From positions 1 through 39,107 of IMG/VR virus record IMGVR_UViG_3300032291_000781: 39,107 nucleotides of DNA. One strand, written 5' to 3'. The notes beneath the pieces are model-generated. The model made no database searches and had not been told where the DNA came from. It was given only the letters and a program-made list of their open reading frames with translations. Made by a program: the position numbers and the translations under genes. Shown here piece by piece: positions 6,952-15,261 of this stretch (positions within the stretch are counted from its first letter, which is position 1; every line of letters starts with the position of its first letter). Source of the stretch: a virus.

Positions 6952-8657
6952 ATACACCTGTATTGGACAATAAGTATGAGTTCCTGAGTGCCGAGCGTAA
7001 GCGTCTGCAACAACAGGGATTGCTTCCACACTGGTATCAGACAGGTGGATGGGGACTCTTTAAGAGTAAGTACATGGAAGGCTCTACGAGCTTTCGTAAT
7101 CGTGTGGAGCAGATCGCTGCTACGGCAGCTAAACACGCACCTAAAGATGGAGTGGATTGGTATGCTAAATTCTTCGAAGTCATCTGGAATGGTTGGTTGT
7201 CTCCGAGCACTCCGACACTGGCTAATCTGGGTACTAACAAGGGTATGCCTGTGGCCTGTAGTGGTCAGTACATTGGTGATTCTGTTGCTGACTTCTATGG
7301 TGAGCTTCTTGATACTGCTGTGCTCACTAAAAATGGCTTTGGTACTAGTGGATACTTGGGAGATATTCGACCCCGAGGCTCGCAAATCGCTACTGGTGGG
7401 ACTGCTTCGGGAGTTTTACCAGTCTTCCAAACCTATGTAGACGCTATGAAGCGTGTTACTCAGGGTGTCGCCCGTAGAGGTGCTTGGGCAGGTTATCTGC
7501 CTATTGACCATCCTGACTTTAATGAGTTGGCTGATTGGGTGAAGAATAACCCTGATGATGCCAATGTGGGTTGGACTGTTAGTGCTGACTTTATGGACTC
7601 TCTTGACTCAGGGCATCCAGAGGCAATTGAGCGTTACCAGAAGGCTTTGAAGCTGAAGATGTTGACAGGTAAGGGTTACTTCTTGTTCACCGATAAGGTG
7701 GCTGATGCTCGTCCTGATACATATAAGGCTCATAACTTGGATGTTAAGGCTTCTAACCTGTGTACAGAGATCATGCTGCACAGCGGTGAGGATGAGACAT
7801 TTACCTGTATCTTGGCTAGTATGAACTTGGAGAAGTATGATGAGTGGAAAGACACGGATGCTGTATTTACTGCGACAGTATTTCTCGATTGTGTTGTTAG
7901 TGAGTTCCTGTCGATGGCTACTGGCAAGAGAGGCTTTGAAAAGGCGGTATCGTCAACTGAAAAGAGTCGTGCGCTAGGCTTAGGTGTTCTTGGGTGGCAT
8001 TCGCTGCTGCACAAGCGTAAGATTCCCTTTGAGAGCTTCCAAGCTCAGAAACTTAATGTGGAGATTTTTAGTGACCTTAACAAGAAGTCAACAGAGGCAA
8101 GCAGGTATCTCGCACAGCAACTTGGAGAGCCTGCTTATTGCAAGGGATATGGAGTCCGAAATACACACCGCCTTGCTGTTGCTCCCACCATGTCAACAAG
8201 CCAGCTTATGGGCGGGGTATCTCAAGGTATTGAGCCATTTATTGGAAATGTATTCGTCCAGCAGGGTGCAGGCGGAGAAACCATCCGAGTAGTGCCTGAG
8301 TTGCTTGAGATCATGAAGCGTGAAGGTGTTTATAGCCGTGAGACATTGCTTGAGATTGCAAGTCAGGATGGCTCTATCCAGAATGTTTCATGGATGACTG
8401 ATGAAGAAAAGCAGGTGTTCAAGACAGCATTTGAAATTGATCCTTATGCTATCTTGGGTCAGGCTTCTGATCGACAGCAGTACATCTGCCAAGGTCAGTC
8501 CATCAATCTGTTCTTCGGTGCAGATGATCCAGAGGAGCATATCAGTGCCGTACACAAGGCAGCGTTCAAGGATAAGAATATCCTGAGCCTGTACTATATC
8601 CGTACCAAAGCTGGTGTCAGTGCCAGTTCTGGTGAATGTGTTGCTTGTCACGCATAA
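6945..8657 (+). CDS. nrdA: Ribonucleotide reductase class I large subunit (NrdA), lacking the ATP-cone
   Basis: 570 residues against about 760 for E. coli NrdA. Catalytic residues are complete: C105 (VACSG), N271-x-C273-x-E275 (NLCTE), a second redox Cys in TFTCILASMNL, Y550/Y551 of the radical path (LYY), and the C-terminal swinging C565-VA-C568 pair. The N-terminal ATP-cone is absent because the protein begins near the catalytic barrel, so the dATP off-switch is probably missing. The gene overlaps nrdB by 7 bases and is followed by a glutaredoxin, its likely reductant. Confidence 0.95.
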   Translation: MVNTPVLDNKYEFLSAERKRLQQQGLLPHWYQTGGWGLFKSKYMEGSTSFRNRVEQIAATAAKHAPKDGVDWYAKFFEVIWNGWLSPSTPTLANLGTNKGMPVACSGQYIGDSVADFYGELLDTAVLTKNGFGTSGYLGDIRPRGSQIATGGTASGVLPVFQTYVDAMKRVTQGVARRGAWAGYLPIDHPDFNELADWVKNNPDDANVGWTVSADFMDSLDSGHPEAIERYQKALKLKMLTGKGYFLFTDKVADARPDTYKAHNLDVKASNLCTEIMLHSGEDETFTCILASMNLEKYDEWKDTDAVFTATVFLDCVVSEFLSMATGKRGFEKAVSSTEKSRALGLGVLGWHSLLHKRKIPFESFQAQKLNVEIFSDLNKKSTEASRYLAQQLGEPAYCKGYGVRNTHRLAVAPTMSTSQLMGGVSQGIEPFIGNVFVQQGAGGETIRVVPELLEIMKREGVYSRETLLEIASQDGSIQNVSWMTDEEKQVFKTAFEIDPYAILGQASDRQQYICQGQSINLFFGADDPEEHISAVHKAAFKDKNILSLYYIRTKAGVSASSGECVACHA

Positions 8658-8668
8658 CGAAAGGAAGT

Positions 8669-8857
8669 ATGAAGACTGTAGTTTATAGCAAGGAAAACTG
8701 TCCTGCTTGTACTACTCTGAAAGCAAGGCTCACTCGTGAGGGTGAGTCCTTTACAGAGATTATGGTAGGTAGGGACATTACTCGGGAAGAGTTCCTGAAG
8801 GAGTTCCCTCAAGTACGGATGATGCCTCATGTTGTATTCGTGGCTGAGAATGAATAA
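8669..8857 (+). CDS. Glutaredoxin-like protein, truncated by an in-frame TAA
   Basis: 62 residues up to the stop. The N-terminus is a thioredoxin fold with redox site C11-PA-C14 (NCPAC) and a cis-Pro loop (MMPHVVF, P53). It probably reduces NrdA. The start ATG 8669 follows AAAGGAAG. The product is short: glutaredoxins of this type are about 80 residues, and the missing C-terminal segment is present in the same frame just after the TAA at 8855-8857. The gene is either recently broken, read through, or carries a sequence error. Confidence 0.85.
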   Translation: MKTVVYSKENCPACTTLKARLTREGESFTEIMVGRDITREEFLKEFPQVRMMPHVVFVAENE

Positions 8858-8914
8858 AACAATGGCTACTATGCGGGTAGTCGAGATGATTACCTGCATT
8901 CACATTATCGCTAA
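8858..8914 (+). pseudogene. In-frame C-terminal remainder of the glutaredoxin gene
   Basis: Continuing in the glutaredoxin frame after the TAA gives NNGYYAGSRDDYLHSHYR and then a second TAA (8912-8914). The AGSRDD stretch matches the position of the GG-x-DD-like glutathione-binding motif in glutaredoxins. With one sense codon in place of the TAA the protein would be 81 residues, the normal length. There is no separate start or ribosome-binding site for this piece. Confidence 0.7.
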
Positions 8915-8954
8915 TACATGGCGACATTGGTAATTAACAAAGGAGTTGGAATTA

Positions 8955-9692
8955 ATGGCAAGCAAAGCAGTACCCGCCAAGGCAGAGACAATTAAAGAGA
9001 AACAATCCAACAGCCTTCGTCTAAAGCTGGATGATCTTATGGTGATTAAACCTAAGACAGACAAACAGAAAGACTTCTTTGAGGCATATCAAGCCTCTAA
9101 CTACTTCATGGCTCTGCATGGAGTAGCAGGTACGGGTAAGACATACATTGCCCTGTACAAGGCTCTTGAGGAGGCTATGGATCGCAATAATCCCTTTAAC
9201 AAGGTGACTGTTATCCGTAGTAGTGTTCAGAGTCGTGATATTGGATTCTTACCGGGAGATGCAGACGAGAAGATGGAGGTGTATATTCAGCCTTATCGAC
9301 AAATCTGTAGTGACCTGTTTAAGCGCAAGGATGCTTGGGATCGTCTAGTCGAGCAAGGACACATTGAGTTCGTATCTACCTCGTTCATCCGAGGAACTAC
9401 CTTCTCAAACAGTATCATTATTGTCGATGAGGTTCAAAACCTTACCTTTGAAGAACTAGATACAGTTATCACTCGTGTTGGTGACAAGTCAAAGATTATT
9501 TTCTGTGGTGACTACAGGCAAACTGACCTTAAGAAGAAGGATGACAAGAGTGGTATCTTGAAGTTCTTTGACATTGCAGGTAAGATGAAGGAATTCATTC
9601 GTATTGAGTTCTATATTGAGGATATTGTTCGTAGCTCATTGGTTAAGAACTATATCATTGCCAAGACTAAGTATGAGGATGGAGATGAGTAA
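8955..9692 (+). CDS. phoH: PhoH-like P-loop ATPase
   Basis: 245 residues. Walker A is at residues about 56-63 (GVAGTGKT) and Walker B is IIIVDEVQN. The RSSVQSRDIGFLPGD segment is characteristic of PhoH proteins. A predicted ATPase/helicase of unclear role, common in phages. ATG 8955 is chosen over the upstream in-frame TTG because AGGAG (8941-8945) is well spaced. It overlaps the next gene by 8 bases. Confidence 0.92.
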   Translation: MASKAVPAKAETIKEKQSNSLRLKLDDLMVIKPKTDKQKDFFEAYQASNYFMALHGVAGTGKTYIALYKALEEAMDRNNPFNKVTVIRSSVQSRDIGFLPGDADEKMEVYIQPYRQICSDLFKRKDAWDRLVEQGHIEFVSTSFIRGTTFSNSIIIVDEVQNLTFEELDTVITRVGDKSKIIFCGDYRQTDLKKKDDKSGILKFFDIAGKMKEFIRIEFYIEDIVRSSLVKNYIIAKTKYEDGDE

Positions 9693-10314
9693 AGCTAACG
9701 AAAACATTGAAGAACTCATGATGATGATGCCAGAACAGAAGGGTCTTATCCGTACTATCACTCAGCAGATCAACACTCACTTGGTGTTCATTGATGATGA
9801 TATTGTCGCTCCTAGCAGCTATCGTGATGTGATCCATTGCCTAGCTACTTGTGGCGAGAACGATTCAGTTAATTTATTGGTAAATAGCTCAGGTGGTCGC
9901 ACAGATAGTATCTGGCAGATCATTGAAGCAATGAAAGGATGTCGAGGTGATGTATCTGTTACAGTTATTGGTGCTGCGTATAGTGCTGCCTCTATGCTGG
10001 CTTGTATGGCTCCTGAGTGTTATATCGCTGATAGTGCTGAATTTATGTTGCACACTGCCCATTATGGTTCTATTGGGACTGTGCCAAATGTTAAAGGACA
10101 GACTGACTTCGCTACACGACAAATTAACAAGCTCCTTGACCAAGCCTACAAAGGCTTCTTGACCGACAAGGAACTGGAAGAGTTGAAGAATGGTAAGGAG
10201 TTCTGGTTTGACTCTGAAGAGGCAGGTAAGCGTATGGTTCGTAGGTACAAGTATCTAGCTAACCTACAAGCACCTCCAAAGCCTAAGAAGGTTAAACAAG
10301 AGGAAGTAGAATGA
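9685..10314 (+). CDS. ClpP-like serine protease
   Basis: 209 residues. The ClpP fold is shown by NLLVNSSGG, the nucleophile loop SAASM (S103) and MLHTAH (H123). The expected third acid is unusual: the region aligned with the ClpP Asp reads GKEFWF, so Glu may replace Asp. It lacks a recognisable head-maturation context, since it closes the replication/metabolism arm and not the capsid module. It overlaps PhoH by 8 bases and ends one base before the terminator. The substrate is unknown; it might process a phage or host protein. Confidence 0.88.
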   Translation: MSKANENIEELMMMMPEQKGLIRTITQQINTHLVFIDDDIVAPSSYRDVIHCLATCGENDSVNLLVNSSGGRTDSIWQIIEAMKGCRGDVSVTVIGAAYSAASMLACMAPECYIADSAEFMLHTAHYGSIGTVPNVKGQTDFATRQINKLLDQAYKGFLTDKELEELKNGKEFWFDSEEAGKRMVRRYKYLANLQAPPKPKKVKQEEVE

Positions 10315-10315
10315 C

Positions 10316-10356
10316 AAAGGCCCGTTAGAGCGATAAACTCTAACGGGCCTTTTTCG
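10316..10356. terminator. Intrinsic terminator at the convergence of the two arms
   Basis: A perfect 15-bp inverted repeat: AAAGGCCCGTTAGAG (10316-10330), a 7-base loop, then CTCTAACGGGCCTTT, followed by a T-tract on the plus strand. On the minus strand the tail is weaker (CCTTTGTC). It stops rightward transcription after the ClpP-like gene and probably also leftward late transcription after the last lysis gene. Confidence 0.95.
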
Positions 10357-10584
10357 TTACTTCTGATTCTGGTGGAACAAGGTAACAAAGGCAGCGATGA
10401 AGCCGCCAACTAACAATACTGGTTTAGCAACCTTGGCTAACCATTCTAACACGGTGAAGGCTCCGGAGGCAGCGTTAAATGCTGCTACCATTCCCTCGGT
10501 ATCTTCAGCTACTTTATCAACCTTAGCTTCTACTTTGCATAGTCGCTCATAGATTTCTGCATGAGAAACTTCTTTCTGTGTCAT
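10357..10584 (-). CDS. Small one-TM protein, possible holin-type lysis accessory
   Basis: 75 residues. A hydrophilic coiled-coil-like N-terminal half (HAEIYERLCKVEAKVDKVAED) precedes a C-terminal membrane segment (PVLLVGGFIAAFVTLFH, about residues 55-71). It is the last gene of the late arm, overlapping the 3TM holin gene in ATGA fashion. Position suggests lysis; holin, antiholin and spanin-like roles cannot be separated from sequence. Confidence 0.7.
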   Translation of the reverse strand: MTQKEVSHAEIYERLCKVEAKVDKVAEDTEGMVAAFNAASGAFTVLEWLAKVAKPVLLVGGFIAAFVTLFHQNQK

Positions 10585-10991
10585 TTCTTAGACCTCATAT
10601 CAGCAAGTTTCTCCACAGTTCTACCACCAAAGTAAGCTAAGAAGATGATCTGTCCCCACTGACCTAACAACTGGACATATGATTCCTGAGCATTGTATCC
10701 GAATGCAGACATCATGGTGAACAAGAAGTAGGCAACAAAGATAGCAGCAAGAGCCAATGGACGGATATTCTTAGACAGCCAAGAGTCGGAGGACATATCT
10801 GCAACCCAACGCTGCGAGATATTATCCTGCTCAATCCTGTACAGTTCGGTATCGTTAGCCATCTTAGCCAATTCACCATTCTGTGCCAATTCAGCTAACT
10901 GAAGTTGAGCCTTAGCCTTCTGTTCTGGATCAGGGATAAGCTTATCAATTAACTTACCGCCAATACCTAATAATGAATCTAGTAACAACAT
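10581..10991 (-). CDS. Holin, GTA_holin_3TM type
   Basis: 136 residues. The N-terminal LIDKLIPDPEQKAKAQLQLAE and RWVADMSSDSWLSKNIRPL, followed by hydrophobic segments (LALAAIFVAYFLFTMMSAFG and QLLGQWGQIIFLAYFGG), match the 3TM holin family first noted in gene-transfer agents. It would form the inner-membrane lesion that releases the endolysin. The endolysin is far away on the opposite arm (36426-36950). Confidence 0.85.
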   Translation of the reverse strand: MLLLDSLLGIGGKLIDKLIPDPEQKAKAQLQLAELAQNGELAKMANDTELYRIEQDNISQRWVADMSSDSWLSKNIRPLALAAIFVAYFLFTMMSAFGYNAQESYVQLLGQWGQIIFLAYFGGRTVEKLADMRSKK

Positions 10992-11003
10992 ATCTATCCC
11001 TTG

Positions 11004-11471
11004 TTATTTGAAAAACATAACAACCCCTGCTACGATCAGCGAGGCAGCTAACAGGATAAACAAGATAACCAAGAATATCTCTGTAGCTTTAATCATTCTG
11101 GCTCTAGCCCTAGCTCTAGCCTTTTTGTCTGCCAACGCAGCAGCTTTACGCTTGGCTACGATAGCATTACGCTCCATCAGTAAAGCATTCCACACATCTC
11201 CGTTGCCAGAATAGACTAAAAGCTCCTTAAGCTGCTTCTCAGCATCTACCAGAGCCTTAGCATTCATGACAACCTCTAAAGCCTCAGAAGTATCCGACCT
11301 GCGTTTACTCCCTTTGGCTTTAGTGGCTTCCTTAATCACTACATCCTTTGCATCAAAGAACTTCATGATGTCGCTAGAGATAGCTTGAATATCCTTACCC
11401 ATCTTTATAGCAGCTTGCACACCTTTAACGGCTGCTTGTGCTGTTGCAAAAGCGGTAATAGGATCAATCAT
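11004..11471 (-). CDS. Membrane-anchored late protein of unknown function
   Basis: 155 residues. The start MIDPITAFATAQAAVKGVQAAI is of a type common in podovirus late regions. The middle is basic and alpha-helical, with an Arg/Ala-rich run (KKARARARARM). A C-terminal membrane helix (IFLVILFILLAASLIVAGVVMFF) ends the protein. It may be a virion or lysis protein lying between the ejection proteins and the holin; function unknown. The start overlaps the preceding mini-ORF stop (TAATG). Confidence 0.8.
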   Translation of the reverse strand: MIDPITAFATAQAAVKGVQAAIKMGKDIQAISSDIMKFFDAKDVVIKEATKAKGSKRRSDTSEALEVVMNAKALVDAEKQLKELLVYSGNGDVWNALLMERNAIVAKRKAAALADKKARARARARMIKATEIFLVILFILLAASLIVAGVVMFFK

Positions 11472-11533
11472 TACTGTACTTCTTCGTAAGTGTTTAAGTG
11501 ACGCTTTTCAAAGAATTTAGATTTAACAATCAT
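11471..11533 (-). CDS. Mini-ORF, 20 aa
   Basis: Encodes MIVKSKFFEKRHLNTYEEVQ. Expression is suggested by GGGAGA, contained in the end of the upstream 861-aa gene (GGGAGATAA), five bases before the ATG, and by TAATG coupling to the next gene. Alternatively it is a leader for coupling with little role as a peptide. Confidence 0.5.
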   Translation of the reverse strand: MIVKSKFFEKRHLNTYEEVQ

Positions 11534-11535
11534 AG

Positions 11536-14121
11536 TTATCTCCCATATCCTTCAAGCAGCGCAGGATCATACTGAGTCTCGGGACGCTCACGCTCCTGTG
11601 CTCCGATAGCTCCACCTGTGAGTGCCCCGAATAACCACGAAGAAGAACTATTCTTCATGACTTTACCCATCAAGCCCATTGCTCTATCGGTAAAACCACG
11701 AGTCTGGACTTCGCCCATAAACTTAGCAGCATCTTCAAGAGACTTAGGATTCAATAGAAACTTCTGAACTTCAGCAGATTCATTATCATCAGCACTCTTT
11801 TGGAAATACCTACCCAAATGGTTAATAAACACACGAGGGGCTGTCATGATCTGATTTCGGAATTCACCAGCAGTAGTAGCTGCTTTAGTCCCGGTCATCT
11901 CTTCCCACTTAGACTTACTGATAGTGTTAATGTTGATTCGCATAGCAAAAGGATTATCCTTTAAACGCTGAGAAGCTTCAACAACATCTCCTAACAGCTT
12001 TGTCTGAGAAGCACCAAAGACCTTTTCAAATGCCTTTTGGTTTGTCTTAAACAGTTCCAAACGATCACCGGGAGCATTTAAGACATCATCCAGCATTGCT
12101 GACTTAATGCCTTCACGAGCAACAGCATCTTTACCTGCGACCTGCAACAAATTATCTAACTGCTGAGGATTGGACAAAGCTGTACGAACAACTCCACGGA
12201 TACCATCAGTAGAACCATAAGATTGTGTCCACAAGTTCTCGATCTTATCAATCTTAGCCTGCTTTTCAGCATTCAAGATAGCAGTACGATTGTCCCTTAA
12301 CTCCGTGACACGGCCTGCAAGACTTTCCAGTCTCTCACGCAAACCCGGAACCTGACTGATCTTGTCCTTGTTCTGGGCTAAATAGCGCTGTAACTGAGCA
12401 GGGTTAATCTCACCTGTATTAGTATTGATGACTGAACGATTCTTGCTTAAGTCCCACAAGAAAGCATCTTCAACAATCTTAATACCTTCAGGTGAATCGC
12501 CAACTACAGACATAATCTGTTTTAAACCATCCGAAGACTTTGTAGCTTTAGGAACTACATTATCCAAGAAGGTAGCACGATCCACTTGAACCACACCTGC
12601 TTCATTAAAAGGTAAACCGATTCGGGTAGCATATTCCTTGTCGATTGCACGATAAGGAGCACTGAAGGCAGGATCAACTGTATCAATAGCACCGTCTACT
12701 TGTCGCTTCAATTCGACCAACATACGGTACTGGTCAGAACCTCTCTGAGCACTTCTTAAAGCTTCATTTGTTTCTCGCTTCAAGCTATCCAAAGCTTTGA
12801 GATTAACATCATTAGTAACCCCTGCATCTTTAGCAATACGATACTTTTCAGTTATTCTCGCAGAAGCTGGAGATTCAGGTTTAAAAGCCTGTTTAATCTG
12901 AGAATACAGTTTAGGAAACTTATTAAAGATATCCTGATTAGTGGAATCGGTAACAAAATCTCGTAAAGCTTTAGCAGATTCTCCGGGTAAAACAATACCA
13001 GCTTTTTCAGAGTTATCAATTAACTCGTCATACTTAGGGCCAATCTCTTTCTTCAATGCTGATTCTTTTGCAGAAATAAGATTAGTTAAACGAGACCCAA
13101 TGTCTTCAGCGCTCGGGCCTTTAGCAAGACCTTCAGACAACTCAAGAATACGGTTATTAATATTCTCTAATCCGACTTCACGCCTTGCTGTGGACTTTGC
13201 AGCATCGGCAACAGCTTGAGCATTCTTTTGCCCTGCTTCCGAAGCTTTGCGTTTAACATAGGCATCAACTTCCATCATGCTTGGAGCAAGTTTACCTTTA
13301 ATTGAAGATAATTGCTGTTCAGCCTGTTCGTACTGTCTCTTTAAAGAAGCAGTAAAAGGAGAGTTATCGCCTTTAGCAATCTGGCTCTGTAAGTAACTAG
13401 AGATAGTGGTATCGCCATTAGACGAAGCCAGCATCGGAAGGGCAATTCCGGTAGACTGTTCGATCTCAGCAGCCCTAGCAATATTACCTGCTAAGTTAGG
13501 GTTTGCCTGCAAAGCTGTTAAAGCTTGGCGAGAAGCCCGACCAGAGCCAGCCAACTGAGAAACCTGATTAGCTAAATCCTTAGTAGCTGAGAACACACCG
13601 CCTACATTGGATAACTCACCTAAGTTACGCATTGACCCTACAGCCATGCCACCAGTTAAACCGCCAAGCAAACCTCCCACCACTTCGCCTGCTTGTCCAT
13701 AACCTTCAGGAGCAGCACGAGCACCAAATTCACCCGTAATACCAGCAGTAGCACCTAAAGCACCTTCTGCAATCAGTTGCCTTCCCGTAGTAGGGATAAC
13801 CGATTGAGCAAGTTGTCCTGCATATGGAGCAGCTTTAGAACCTCGTGCCAGTAATTGAGCACCTCGGGCGACACCTGCCATAACAGGGACAGCCGCAGCA
13901 CCTTGAATAGCTGATTCCAAGTAAGTACGATCACGAGCCATCTCGGTAGGGGCAACTGTAGGATAACCTTCTGTTGGAATTTGAGCGGCTAATTCAGAAG
14001 TCTCACCAAAATCAGCACTTAGAGCAAATCCATTACGAATAGCTGTTGCTCGGATTTCATCCTTAGATGTGCCCTCTGGCACATTTTTAATAACTACGCC
14101 GTTAGGCAAACGCACATCCAT
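11536..14121 (-). CDS. Large internal virion (ejection) protein
   Basis: 861 residues, the longest protein here. The N-terminus (DVRLPNGVVIKNVPEGTSKDEI) is a small domain seen at the start of several podovirus internal proteins. Residues about 65-165 are Gly/Ala-rich and could insert into membrane. The rest is long alpha-helix with many Lys/Glu/Gln, consistent with coiled coils, and a Gly/Ala stretch lies near the C-terminus. Size and position between nozzle/fibre genes and lysis genes match the T7 gp15/gp16 slot. No transglycosylase motif is evident. Confidence 0.75.
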   Translation of the reverse strand: MDVRLPNGVVIKNVPEGTSKDEIRATAIRNGFALSADFGETSELAAQIPTEGYPTVAPTEMARDRTYLESAIQGAAAVPVMAGVARGAQLLARGSKAAPYAGQLAQSVIPTTGRQLIAEGALGATAGITGEFGARAAPEGYGQAGEVVGGLLGGLTGGMAVGSMRNLGELSNVGGVFSATKDLANQVSQLAGSGRASRQALTALQANPNLAGNIARAAEIEQSTGIALPMLASSNGDTTISSYLQSQIAKGDNSPFTASLKRQYEQAEQQLSSIKGKLAPSMMEVDAYVKRKASEAGQKNAQAVADAAKSTARREVGLENINNRILELSEGLAKGPSAEDIGSRLTNLISAKESALKKEIGPKYDELIDNSEKAGIVLPGESAKALRDFVTDSTNQDIFNKFPKLYSQIKQAFKPESPASARITEKYRIAKDAGVTNDVNLKALDSLKRETNEALRSAQRGSDQYRMLVELKRQVDGAIDTVDPAFSAPYRAIDKEYATRIGLPFNEAGVVQVDRATFLDNVVPKATKSSDGLKQIMSVVGDSPEGIKIVEDAFLWDLSKNRSVINTNTGEINPAQLQRYLAQNKDKISQVPGLRERLESLAGRVTELRDNRTAILNAEKQAKIDKIENLWTQSYGSTDGIRGVVRTALSNPQQLDNLLQVAGKDAVAREGIKSAMLDDVLNAPGDRLELFKTNQKAFEKVFGASQTKLLGDVVEASQRLKDNPFAMRININTISKSKWEEMTGTKAATTAGEFRNQIMTAPRVFINHLGRYFQKSADDNESAEVQKFLLNPKSLEDAAKFMGEVQTRGFTDRAMGLMGKVMKNSSSSWLFGALTGGAIGAQERERPETQYDPALLEGYGR

Positions 14122-14130
14122 ATCAATCCT

Positions 14131-15261
14131 TTACTTTTTTGGTAACGAAGACCAATCCACAGTTTTTGGAGCAGTTTCCTCGCCTCGTTCAGCCGCCGTA
14201 GGAAAGTATGTCCCAACATTTCCGGGGAAGTTAGCAGCCTGAGCAGCGCCTCTAAAACGATTAATTTTAGCATCATACCGGGCAGAAGCACTGTTTTCCA
14301 GAACCGATCCCAGAACATAGAGTTGCTTCTGAATATCAGCGTTAGGAACACCTGTAATCTTCTTGTTAACCCAATCCAAAGCACCTTGAACCAGTCGTGG
14401 ATCAACACCAGTACGGCGAATGTCCTCATTAGAGAGTTTATTCTCACCCACAGCCTTAGCAACTGTTGTACGGGCAGCCTCCCATGTCTGAGAGTTGTTA
14501 GACTTAGATGTTTCGTTAATTAACCGTTTAGCAAGTTTAGCTGAGTTAAGCATAGACACCTCAGATTCAGTAGCTTTGTCGGCAGCGTTAACAGCACCGA
14601 CAATATCAGGAGCCATCTTAATTTCAGGACTAACACTTAATTTGGAAGCTCTCTCAGGAGCATCGCCAATACGAGCAATCTTAGTACCATCCTTCTTATT
14701 AATCAAGAAGATACCTTCTTTTGTCTCGCTAAGTGCGGTAGGCTCATTAGGGTCAACAGGAACAAGGTCAGAAATGTTACCCGATTGTTCATAAGCAGCC
14801 ATACTAGGAACAGTGTATTTACCAGTACGAAGTAACTGCTGCACAGGATCAGCACCTGCTTTCTCACGAAGATTCTTGGTAATCTCAGATTCTGTCTTAC
14901 GAGCAGACAGTTCCGCAGCAACACGCTGTTGATAACGAGTAGTCAGTTCATTGACCAGTTGATAATCCTTGTTCTGCATCGCAGTCTGAATACCTTGCTT
15001 CAGCGACTCAGGATTAGTAAGATCAAGATTCTGCAACATACCTTGACGCTGCTGGACACGCATTAACTCAGGGTCTTGACCACCAAGCATACTACCGATA
15101 GCGCCGCCTAAGCGATTAGCACCAGCATAGATGTTAGCAGTAGCCCTTTGGAAAGGGTCTAACTGAGCATAGCTCATTGCCTGCTTTTCGAGGGCAGCAT
15201 CACGCTGCATTTGGAGGGATTCTGGAGTGATCCCAAATAAACTACTTACGACTTCAGCCAT
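14131..15261 (-). CDS. Probable internal virion protein, 376 aa
   Basis: Not assigned by motif. Mostly alpha-helical with an Ala/Gln-rich N-terminal half (SLQMQRDAALEKQAMSYAQ). It lies between two other probable ejection proteins and its start overlaps the previous stop by one base (TAATG), so the three are likely made together. The role is inferred from context. Confidence 0.65.
   Translation of the reverse strand: MAEVVSSLFGITPESLQMQRDAALEKQAMSYAQLDPFQRATANIYAGANRLGGAIGSMLGGQDPELMRVQQRQGMLQNLDLTNPESLKQGIQTAMQNKDYQLVNELTTRYQQRVAAELSARKTESEITKNLREKAGADPVQQLLRTGKYTVPSMAAYEQSGNISDLVPVDPNEPTALSETKEGIFLINKKDGTKIARIGDAPERASKLSVSPEIKMAPDIVGAVNAADKATESEVSMLNSAKLAKRLINETSKSNNSQTWEAARTTVAKAVGENKLSNEDIRRTGVDPRLVQGALDWVNKKITGVPNADIQKQLYVLGSVLENSASARYDAKINRFRGAAQAANFPGNVGTYFPTAAERGEETAPKTVDWSSLPKK

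Noticed and set aside
8855-8857. Stop-codon reassignment of TAA in the phage
   Set aside because: Other genes such as nrdA end at TAA followed at once by ribosome-binding sites of the next gene, so TAA is an ordinary stop here.
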